Below are positions 1-5,127 of a DNA stretch of 6,184 nucleotides, one piece after another. Origin of the DNA: Hyphomicrobiaceae bacterium (lineage in GTDB: Bacteria > Pseudomonadota > Alphaproteobacteria > Rhizobiales > Hyphomicrobiaceae); NCBI GenBank assembly GCA_020442225.1, contig JAGRKR010000255.1, forward strand, positions 1 to 6,184, read 5' to 3'. Below the pieces are notes generated by a model, which saw only the letters and a program-made list of their open reading frames with translations, had not been told where the DNA came from and ran no database searches. A program made the position numbers and the translations under genes. Position 1 is the stretch's first letter, and every line of letters starts with the position of its first letter.

Positions 1-125
1 GATTGCATCCGCGCGCAGCCACCTCGGTGGTGCCGCGGCCGGCGAGCGAATGATAGTAGGGTGAAGCATCCCGAGACGACAACGTCCAGCCCGCAGCGCC
101 TGATGCGAATGCGGCGGGAGACGAT
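1..125. other. Left-edge region with no assignable gene
   Basis: No convincing gene is visible here. Plus frame 2 is open from the left edge to a TGA at 62-64, so it could be the last 20 codons of an upstream gene, but the peptide matches no family I recognise. Frame 3 stops at 51-53. The stretch 18-45 is rich in short GC palindromes, including a 5-bp arm pair around CCACCTCGGTGG, and could end transcription of an upstream unit, but there is no T-run. Confidence 0.3.
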
Positions 126-167
126 CTGATCCGCGTCAAAGTCCAGCTGGGCGCCATCTTCTAGAAA
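126..167 (+). promoter_or_regulatory. Candidate FNR/Anr/FixK-dependent class II promoter of the HPF-cold-shock gene
   Basis: CTGAT-CCGC-GTCAA at 126-139 matches the FNR-family consensus TTGAT-N4-ATCAA at 8 of 10 defined positions, centred at 132.5. TAGAAA at 162-167 (4 of 6 to TATAAT) lies where a -10 element should be if the box is centred at -41.5, which puts the transcription start near 174 and gives a leader of about 43 nt. An activator at -41.5 is the standard class II FNR arrangement and usually dispenses with a good -35 box; none is seen here. The regulator is not in the window, so the assignment rests on the motif and spacing. Confidence 0.4.
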
Positions 168-216
168 CAGATCGGCCCCGACGGGTGGGCGGCCACCGCA
201 GGACACGAGGTGAAAC

Positions 217-783
217 ATGCAAGTGCCGCTTCAGATCGCTTTCGAGAATATGGATGCGTCCGAAGCCGTGGAGCAGCGCATCCGTGACGAGGTCGGAAAG
301 CTCGAGCAATTCTACGAGCGGATCACCGCGGCTCGCGTCGTGATCGCGCGTCCGCAGCGCCGGCATCACAAGGGCGATACGTTCCAGATCCGCATCCATC
401 TGACGGTTCCGGGCGCCGCCGATATCGCCATCAGCCGCGATCCGGGCGACATGGGTGCGCACGAGGAAGTCTACGTGACGATCCGCGACGCATTCGGGGC
501 TGCACGGCGCCAGTTGCAGGATCTCGCGCGCAAGCGCCAGGGCAACGTCAAGGCTCACGAGACTGCGCCGCATGGCCGGATCTCGGCGGTGCATCCCGAG
601 CGTGACCATGGCTTCATCAGCACGGCCGACGGCCGCGAGGTCTACTTCCATCGCAACAGCCTGACAGGAGCCACGCTCGAGACCCTAGAGGTCGGCCAGG
701 AGGTTCGCTTCTCCGAGACCGTCGGGGACAAGGGGCCTCAGGCGACGATGGTTCGCCCGGTCGGCAAGCACCATCTGGACTGA
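217..783 (+). CDS. HPF/RaiA-family ribosome-associated protein fused to a cold-shock domain
   Basis: This 188-residue protein has two parts. Residues 1-108 form a short HPF/RaiA (sigma-54 modulation protein) domain, with the segment RRHHKGDTFQIRIHLTVPG at about 48-66 and the helix EEVYVTIRDAFGAARRQL at 83-100. This fold binds the small ribosomal subunit and helps keep ribosomes inactive in resting cells. Residues 119-182 form a cold-shock (OB-fold) RNA-binding domain: GRISAVHPERDHGFIS holds the RNP1-like segment and EVYFHRNSL the RNP2-like one. RNP1 is altered, with DHGFI where KGFGFI is usual. The dimerisation domain of long HPF is absent and the cold-shock domain takes its place. The ATG follows GAGGTG at 207-212. 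Expression in low oxygen or stationary phase is inferred from the upstream FNR-like box. The family call is firm; action on ribosomes is from family knowledge. Confidence 0.9.
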   Translation: MQVPLQIAFENMDASEAVEQRIRDEVGKLEQFYERITAARVVIARPQRRHHKGDTFQIRIHLTVPGAADIAISRDPGDMGAHEEVYVTIRDAFGAARRQLQDLARKRQGNVKAHETAPHGRISAVHPERDHGFISTADGREVYFHRNSLTGATLETLEVGQEVRFSETVGDKGPQATMVRPVGKHHLD

Positions 784-792
784 AGTCGGGGC

Positions 793-845
793 GGCACGCG
801 CGTCGAGCGGCGCATCGGCCTGGACTGGCCGGTGCGCCGCGTGCC
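793..845. terminator. Strong hairpin between convergent genes, probable bidirectional terminator
   Basis: Arms at 807-820 and 827-840 pair over 14 positions with a single G.U wobble around the six-base loop TGGACT. A further GGCAC (793-797) pairs with GTGCC (841-845) across a nine-base bulge on the left. It starts ten bases after the HPF stop codon and ends 38 bases before the stop codon of the convergent methyltransferase gene. No T-run follows on either strand, so it may act with Rho or mainly protect 3' ends. It is the strongest stem seen in the window. Confidence 0.7.
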
Positions 846-882
846 TTGCCCAAGCCTACGGGCGTCGCGTGTCGCTGCCAGT

Positions 883-1845
883 CTATCGGCAGCAGGCCGC
901 CGCGATCTCGCCGACGTGGCGATGGTCGGTGCCGCAGCAGCCTCCGAGGACCGTGAGTGACGGGAACTGACCTCTGAGATCGCGGTACTGGGCGCCCAGC
1001 TCGCAGGGGTTGCCGATGTCGAGCTCGGGGGCGTTGTCGAGTTCGGCGTGACTGCGGCAGGACGAGTTCGCTCGTAGCCCTTTGAGACGATCGACCCACG
1101 CTGCTCCCGATTCCAGTACGTGGCCGAAGTGCGTGGGATGTGCGCAGTTGATCATATAGTAGGCCGGTGCTGCGCCCGTCGCCGCGTCGACCTCGGCGAT
1201 GGCCGCGGCGAGCGGTTGTCCCGTTGGCAGGCACCCGTCCGTTTCGACCGTGAATGAGATGACGCACGGCATCCGCTCGGCCGCTGCCGCGCGCGCCACA
1301 CCGATCGCCTCGTTGGCGTTCGTCATCGTGATGGCCGAAACGAGGTCGGCACCTGCCTCGCGGAAGCAGGCGGCCTGAAAGGCGTGGTACGCTTCCGCTT
1401 CGCCTTGCGACATGAGGTGGCCTGGATCGTAGCCGTCGCCGCGCGGGCCGATGCAGCCGCTGATGACGATCGGGGTCTCCGGCGTCTCGTAGCGATCGCG
1501 GATCTCCGCCATCAGCGCAATCGATCGGCGGTTGACGTCGGCGAGGCGAGCCGGGGTGTAGCCGATCCTGGCGCCCCAGTCGCGGTTTGCCCGCCATGTC
1601 GGGCTCTCCAGGATGAAGCCGGTGCGGCGCTCGATAGCCATGGGCAGGTAGCGGTCGAAGTAGTCCCGCAGCGCAGCCCGACCTTCCTCGCTGTCCATGA
1701 GGATGAAGGCCTCGCCATGGGGCAGGTTCCAGCCCTCGTGAAAGATCAGCGTCGTCTCGAGCCCGCCGTCGGTCAGGAAAAGCTTGCTGCCGAGTTGCGG
1801 CAGGCACGTGCGGTAGCGCGCCTCGGGGGCGATCGTGGTCGTCAT
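883..1845 (-). CDS. Homocysteine S-methyltransferase family protein
   Basis: This 320-residue protein is a zinc-dependent, cobalamin-independent homocysteine S-methyltransferase of the MmuM/BHMT type, a single TIM-barrel domain. It would move a methyl group from a donor such as S-methylmethionine, SAM or a betaine to homocysteine, giving methionine in the cytoplasm. The N-terminal signature is LTDGGLETTL at 24-33. The three expected zinc-binding cysteines are present: Cys234 in MINCAHP, and Cys303 and Cys304 in GGCCGT (301-306). Full length matches the family. The ATG at 1845 follows GGAG (complement of 1853-1856) at seven bases. The gene is divergent from tetR and convergent with the HPF gene. 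The methyl donor cannot be read from the sequence; the segment ITMTNANEAIG (171-181) differs from what I recall of E. coli MmuM, so I give no gene symbol. Confidence 0.9.
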   Translation of the reverse strand: MTTTIAPEARYRTCLPQLGSKLFLTDGGLETTLIFHEGWNLPHGEAFILMDSEEGRAALRDYFDRYLPMAIERRTGFILESPTWRANRDWGARIGYTPARLADVNRRSIALMAEIRDRYETPETPIVISGCIGPRGDGYDPGHLMSQGEAEAYHAFQAACFREAGADLVSAITMTNANEAIGVARAAAAERMPCVISFTVETDGCLPTGQPLAAAIAEVDAATGAAPAYYMINCAHPTHFGHVLESGAAWVDRLKGLRANSSCRSHAELDNAPELDIGNPCELGAQYRDLRGQFPSLTVLGGCCGTDHRHVGEIAAACCR

Positions 1846-1852
1846 TGTTCAG

Positions 1853-1893
1853 CTCCATGATTGATTGTGGGTGCCCGGCGGCACCTCATGGAG
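1853..1893 (-). promoter_or_regulatory. Leader hairpin overlapping the methyltransferase ribosome binding site
   Basis: On the transcript of the homocysteine methyltransferase, CTCCATGA (1893 to 1886) pairs perfectly with TCATGGAG (1860 to 1853). Nested directly inside it, GGTGCC (1885 to 1880) pairs with GGCACC (1875 to 1870) around the tetraloop GCCG. A nine-base bulge, CACAATCAA, lies on the 3' side. The GGAG that serves as the Shine-Dalgarno is inside the 3' outer arm, so the fold would hide it. This suggests translational control or a protein- or ligand-sensing leader. It does not match any SAM or SAH riboswitch class I recognise. Confidence 0.45.
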
Positions 1894-2034
1894 GGAAGAT
1901 GCGCATCGTGGCCGCGCCCAACCAGCCGACTCGTGGTCTCGTTGCTGGGGTTGTCTACCGTGTCGTGTTATCAAGGGTTTGACGCGTCTTCGCGGTGTGA
2001 TGGCTCGGGATGTTTGCCGCCGCAGCCCTACTGG

Positions 2035-2051
2035 CTGTACCGGCGGTACAG
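2035..2051. promoter_or_regulatory. Perfect palindrome, candidate TetR operator
   Basis: CTGTACC-GGC-GGTACAG is a perfect 7-3-7 inverted repeat, with two more matching pairs after one mismatch (2032-2033 with 2053-2054). Its size and position, 64 bases before the tetR start and in the intergenic region shared with the divergent methyltransferase gene, fit an autoregulatory TetR-family operator. A weak promoter (TTGCCG at 2014-2019, 16 bases, TGTACC at 2036-2041) would have its -10 inside the palindrome, which suits repression. The protein that binds is inferred from proximity. Confidence 0.5.
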
Positions 2052-2095
2052 TCATTCTTGCTGCGGGGAATGATGGCGTGCCCGCGGTGGCGGGC
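2052..2095 (+). repeat. Two small inverted repeats in the tetR leader
   Basis: TCATTC (2052-2057) and GAATGA (2068-2073) form a 6-bp stem with a ten-base loop. GCCCGC (2080-2085) and GCGGGC (2090-2095) form a GC-only 6-bp stem around GGTG, followed by GTTTC. The second resembles a weak terminator or attenuator 20 bases before the tetR start codon. They directly follow the candidate operator, so the 2035-2095 interval is almost entirely inverted repeat. A function is not shown. Confidence 0.3.
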
Positions 2096-2115
2096 GTTTC
2101 ACGACGAGTGTGGCC

Positions 2116-2754
2116 ATGCAGGATGAACCGACGCGAAAGGGCGGCGACACGAGAGAGCGCATCCTCGATGCCGCGGAATCGGCCGTATTGGAGAAGGGGT
2201 TCGCCGGCACGTCGATCGACGAGCTCATCGCCGCCGTGGGGATAACGAAGAGCGGCTTCTTCTACCACTTCAAGGACAAGGGCGAGTTGGCGCGCGCGCT
2301 GCTCGTGCGCTACGTCGAGCGGGAGGATACGCTCTTCTCCGAGCTGTTTCAGCGCGCGGACGAGCTTAACGAGGACCCGCTGCACGGTTTTCTCGTGGGC
2401 CTCAAGATGCTGGCGGAGACGCTTGCCGATCTGCCGAACGGTCATCCCGGATGCCTCGTCGCCTCCTATTGCTATCAGGACCGGCTGTTCGATCGCGAGG
2501 TGAGGGAGCTCAATACTGCGGCCGTTCTCGGTTGGCGGCGGCGCTTCCGCGAGCGTCTGGAGCGCATAGCCCGCGCCTACCCTCCGCGGGCGAAGGTCGA
2601 CCTCGACGATCTCGCCGACATGCTGTCCGTTGTCGCGGACGGCGGCATCATCCTCTCGAAGGTCGTGGAGGACCCCGAGGCATTGCCGCGGCAAGTGATG
2701 CTCTATCGTGAGTTCTTGAGGCTGGTGTTCTCGCCGGACGTGCGGACGGCGTAG
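2116..2754 (+). CDS. TetR/AcrR-family transcriptional regulator
   Basis: This 212-residue protein has the normal length and layout of a TetR repressor. The DNA-binding domain covers about residues 11-58: TRERILDAAESAVLEKGF, then the helix-turn-helix SIDELIAAVGITKSGFFYHF (33-52). The helical C-terminal ligand domain includes HPGCLVASYCYQ (110-121), a cysteine-containing segment in the GCL position common in one large TetR subgroup. The ATG at 2116 is chosen because GAG (2106-2108) sits seven bases upstream; a GTG at 2110 in the same frame is the alternative and has no Shine-Dalgarno. The gene is divergent from the homocysteine methyltransferase and convergent with a SAM methyltransferase. It probably represses itself through the palindrome at 2035-2051 and perhaps the divergent gene. 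The ligand is unknown. Confidence 0.92.
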   Translation: MQDEPTRKGGDTRERILDAAESAVLEKGFAGTSIDELIAAVGITKSGFFYHFKDKGELARALLVRYVEREDTLFSELFQRADELNEDPLHGFLVGLKMLAETLADLPNGHPGCLVASYCYQDRLFDREVRELNTAAVLGWRRRFRERLERIARAYPPRAKVDLDDLADMLSVVADGGIILSKVVEDPEALPRQVMLYREFLRLVFSPDVRTA

Positions 2755-2776
2755 CGACGGCCGAGAGCGCCGCTAC
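2751..2776. terminator. Possible hairpin terminator between convergent tetR and methyltransferase genes
   Basis: GTAGCG (2751-2756) pairs with CGCTAC (2771-2776). The left arm contains the tetR stop codon (2752-2754). An alternative pairing uses GTAGC plus GGC against GCCGCTAC with a three-base bulge. There is no T-run. The 36-base gap between the two convergent stop codons leaves little room for anything else. Confidence 0.35.
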
Positions 2777-2790
2777 GCCTGTGGCAGCCG

Positions 2791-3840
2791 TTACGGCCGC
2801 GCCTCGAGCACCATGTTGAATGGCGTCGACGTCGCGCGCCGAACGTGGCTGAAGCCGGCCTCCATGAGCACGTCGCGGATGCGCGCCTCTCCCGCCTGCG
2901 CGCCTAGTGCCATGCCGACCTCCTGGTTCAGGGATGCCGGAACGCAGACGCTGGTCGAGAAGGCGTAGTAGACGCGTCCGACCGGGTTGAGATTATCCGC
3001 GAGCCGATCTCCGGCCATGGGTTCGATCAGCATCAGACGTCCATCGGGCGCGAGGGTCCGGTGGATATGGCGGGCGGCCCCGACCGGATCACCCATGTCG
3101 TGCAGCGCGTCGAAAACGGTGATGAGATCGTAGCCGTCGCCGGAGAAGTCCTGCGCACGCGCGACCTGGAAGCTGAGGTTTGTCCTGCGTCCTGGCGCTC
3201 GGCGCGCCGCCGCGATCGAATCCTCGTGGAAGTCGATGCCCGTGAACCGAGACGCCGGGAACGCGTCTGCCATGATCTGCGTGGAGGCGCCGTGACCGCA
3301 GCCGACATCCGCCACGCGCGCGCCCGCCTCGAGCTTCTGGACGACGCCGTCGAGTGCCGGCAGCCATTCCGCGACGAGATGCGCCCTGTAGCCGGGCCGG
3401 AAAAACCGCTCCGTGCCACAGAAGAGGCAATTGCAGTGATCGCCCCAGCCGATTCCCCTGCCGGTCCTGAAGGCCTCCTCCAACCGCGGCTCGTCGGCGT
3501 AGACGGCGGCGAGCGACGTGAAGCCGCCGAGCATGAAGACGGGGCTGTCCTCGTCGGCGAATACGGCGGCTTGCTCCGGAGACAGCGCGAACGCGTGCGT
3601 TCCAGGATCGTAACCGACGAATCCAGAGGCCGCCTGCGCCGACAGCCACTCTCTCACATAGCGTTCGGAGGTTCCTGTCGCCGCTGCGAGCTCGGCTGCC
3701 GAGACCGGTCCCTTCTCGGCGAGCGCTTTATAGAGACCGAGCTTGTCGCCGAGAATGACGAGCGCTCCGTTCACGGCGGCTCCTAGCTCCGTCACCATTG
3801 TACCGAGCAATGGCTCGAGCTTCTCCATGTCGAGTGTCAT
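2791..3840 (-). CDS. Class I SAM-dependent methyltransferase with N-terminal winged helix (Rv2258c-like)
   Basis: This 349-residue protein resembles the Rv2258c-type methyltransferases. Residues 20-90 form a winged-helix dimerisation region (ALVILGDKLGLYKALAEKGP, then SAAELAAATGTSERYVREWL). The Rossmann-fold catalytic domain begins near 172: motif I is VADVGCGHGAST (176-187), an acidic residue ends the second strand in GIDFHED (201-207), and ITVFDALHDM (240-249) lies near the active site. It would transfer a methyl group from SAM to an unknown small molecule. Residues 135-141 (HCNCLFC) place three cysteines and a histidine together, which is notable. The ATG at 3840 follows GAGGA (complement of 3848-3852) at seven bases. 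It is divergent from an AraC regulator that may control it and convergent with tetR. Confidence 0.88.
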   Translation of the reverse strand: MTLDMEKLEPLLGTMVTELGAAVNGALVILGDKLGLYKALAEKGPVSAAELAAATGTSERYVREWLSAQAASGFVGYDPGTHAFALSPEQAAVFADEDSPVFMLGGFTSLAAVYADEPRLEEAFRTGRGIGWGDHCNCLFCGTERFFRPGYRAHLVAEWLPALDGVVQKLEAGARVADVGCGHGASTQIMADAFPASRFTGIDFHEDSIAAARRAPGRRTNLSFQVARAQDFSGDGYDLITVFDALHDMGDPVGAARHIHRTLAPDGRLMLIEPMAGDRLADNLNPVGRVYYAFSTSVCVPASLNQEVGMALGAQAGEARIRDVLMEAGFSHVRRATSTPFNMVLEARP

Positions 3841-3893
3841 GATGAGATCCTCTGATGTCTTGGACAGAAGGGTCGCCGCCGCATCCGCAAGCG

Positions 3894-3911
3894 TCGCAAT
3901 GCAATCGCAAT
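3894..3911. promoter_or_regulatory. 11-bp-spaced direct repeat, candidate AraC-type binding site
   Basis: TCGCAAT occurs at 3894-3900 and again at 3905-3911, exactly 11 bp apart, with GCAA between. A third CGCAA lies at 3886-3890. One-turn spacing of a direct repeat suits an AraC-type domain, whose two helix-turn-helices contact successive major grooves on one DNA face. The site lies in the 170-base region between the divergent methyltransferase and AraC-family genes, so it could serve both promoters. The binding protein is inferred. Confidence 0.4.
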
Positions 3912-3943
3912 CCGGGCGGAACGAGGCTCACGTTTAGCGCTGG

Positions 3944-4003
3944 CCTGATGGGCGTGTCAGAGGCAGACTGGCCATGTGTGGGGGCGGTTGGGCCATCAGG
4001 AGG
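3944..4003 (+). promoter_or_regulatory. araC-family gene leader: inverted repeat and Shine-Dalgarno
   Basis: AGGAGG at 3998-4003, seven bases before ATG 4011, is a near-ideal ribosome binding site and decides the start. CCATCAGG (3993-4000) overlaps its first three bases and is the exact reverse complement of CCTGATGG (3944-3951), 41 bases upstream. Pairing would partly cover the binding site. The long loop makes the structure less certain than the leader hairpin at 1853-1893. Confidence 0.4.
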
Positions 4004-4010
4004 CATCCGG

Positions 4011-5078
4011 ATGACGAGGCCACCTTTGCGCGTGCATCTGCCGGTATTTGCCGAGTGCGATCCCTCGATCGTGTTCGGTGTCTACGATACGCTGTGGGGC
4101 GCCGGTCGGCTCTGGCCGATGCTGCATGGCAAGCCGTCGGGTCCTGTGCTGTTCGAGCCGCGGCTGGTCGGGGCCTCGGTCGGTCAGCTGGAGCTGATCA
4201 CCGGCGCGACCATCGTCGTGCACGATGCGATCGAGGCGGTCGGCGAGACCGATATCGTGTTCGTGCCGAATGTGCTGGTCGAGTCGGTCGATGCCTTGCG
4301 TCAGCTCGATGCGACGGTCGTGGGCTGGATCCGCCGCATGTACGACGGCGGTGCCAGTCTCTATGCCTCCTGCGGTGGCTCCCTCGTCCTCGCGCTCGCC
4401 GGTCTCCTCGATGGCCTCGAGACGACGACGCACTGGGGCTACGCGGCACTGATGCGGGCGGCCTTTCCCGGCGTGTGTGTGCGAGAGGATCGCATTCTCG
4501 TCCAGGCCGGTCCTGGTCACAGGATCGTCTGCAGTGGCGGCGCCTCGTCATGGCAGGATCTCAGCCTTCTGCTGATCGCGCGGCACGCTGGCAGCGCCGA
4601 GGCGATACGGGTGTCCAAGGTGTTTCTCTACCAGTGGCACCGCGACGGACAGTTGGCGTATGCATCCCTGGTCAGCAACACCGACCACGACGATGGCGTC
4701 GTCAATGAGCTGCAGGAATGGCTCGCCGAGAACTATCGTCGCCACGACGCGGTCGCGCGTCTCGTTTCACGCTCGATGCTTCCAAAGCGCACCTTCGACC
4801 GGCGCTTCAAGCGCGCCACGGGCCAGTCTCCGCTCGCGTATATTCAGGCATTGCGCATCGAGGAGGCCAAGCAGCGCCTCGAGGCGGGCGAAGCCGCCGT
4901 CGAGGCTGTGGCGGCGGCGGTCGGCTACGAGGACACGCGGTATTTCCGTCGCCTGTTCCGGCGTCTCACCGGCATGCAGCCGGGCGCTTACCGGCGGAAG
5001 TTCCGCTTCCCCGAGAGCGCGGCAGAGCGCCGGCATGGTCATGCCGGGCCGGCGGCAGGCCAAGAGTCGCGGTTCTAG
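4011..5078 (+). CDS. GlxA-type transcriptional regulator: DJ-1/PfpI domain plus AraC helix-turn-helix
   Basis: This 355-residue regulator has two domains. Residues 5-190 form a DJ-1/PfpI (class I glutamine amidotransferase-like) sensor domain, with the nucleophile-elbow segment YASCGGS around Cys121, then LAGLLDG and TTTHWGY (138-144). Residues 230-330 form an AraC-type DNA-binding domain with two helix-turn-helices: about 245-268 (ending KRTFDRRFKRATGQSP) and about 295-325 (VAAAVGYEDTRYFRRLFRRLTGMQPGAY, split at 299 and 320). Proteins of this type usually activate catabolic or stress genes in response to a small molecule, and the DJ-1 domain is generally thought to sense rather than catalyse. 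The start at 4011 has an ideal AGGAGG; the frame is open upstream to 3855, but those residues match nothing. The divergent methyltransferase gene is the most likely target. Confidence 0.92.
   Translation: MTRPPLRVHLPVFAECDPSIVFGVYDTLWGAGRLWPMLHGKPSGPVLFEPRLVGASVGQLELITGATIVVHDAIEAVGETDIVFVPNVLVESVDALRQLDATVVGWIRRMYDGGASLYASCGGSLVLALAGLLDGLETTTHWGYAALMRAAFPGVCVREDRILVQAGPGHRIVCSGGASSWQDLSLLLIARHAGSAEAIRVSKVFLYQWHRDGQLAYASLVSNTDHDDGVVNELQEWLAENYRRHDAVARLVSRSMLPKRTFDRRFKRATGQSPLAYIQALRIEEAKQRLEAGEAAVEAVAAAVGYEDTRYFRRLFRRLTGMQPGAYRRKFRFPESAAERRHGHAGPAAGQESRF
5030..5047. repeat. Palindrome inside the 3' end of the AraC-family gene
   Basis: CCGGCATG-GT-CATGCCGG is a perfect 8-2-8 inverted repeat, which as RNA would form a 7-bp stem with the loop GGTC. 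It lies in the codons for the poorly conserved tail after the DNA-binding domain, about 30 bases before the stop codon. It could contribute to transcript ending, since the gap to the convergent acetyltransferase gene (5079-5127) shows no better hairpin. Confidence 0.3.
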
Positions 5079-5127
5079 CCGTGAGACGGTGGCGAACGCG
5101 TTGGTGTGGATCGCAGGCCAGGCCCGG

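Noticed and set aside
136..651. Minus-strand 171-codon frame opposite the HPF gene
   Set aside because: It is antisense to a firmly assigned gene, has no recognisable domain and no Shine-Dalgarno.
617..1858. A 413-codon open frame on the minus strand
   Set aside because: It overlaps the homocysteine methyltransferase in another frame and the HPF gene on the other strand, is rich in Arg, Pro and Gly, and shows no domain. It is a high-GC shadow frame.
1846..1960. Known SAM or SAH riboswitch before the homocysteine methyltransferase
   Set aside because: I read the leader for features of the SAM-II and SAH classes and saw no match beyond the simple nested hairpin.
1861..2245. Short plus-strand frames in the region between the homocysteine methyltransferase and tetR
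   Set aside because: They have no Shine-Dalgarno, low-complexity composition, run over inverted repeats and one runs into tetR in another frame.
1849..2694. Minus-strand 281-codon frame opposite tetR
   Set aside because: It is the antisense of the TetR coding sequence and its intergenic region; the TetR reading has a clear helix-turn-helix.
3061..3786. Plus-strand 241-codon frame opposite the SAM methyltransferase
   Set aside because: The opposite strand carries clear methyltransferase motifs with a good ribosome binding site; this frame has none.
3855..4010. N-terminal extension of the AraC-family gene
   Set aside because: AGGAGG seven bases before ATG 4011 and the start of the DJ-1 strand at residue 5 fix the start; upstream residues look non-coding and contain the candidate operator.
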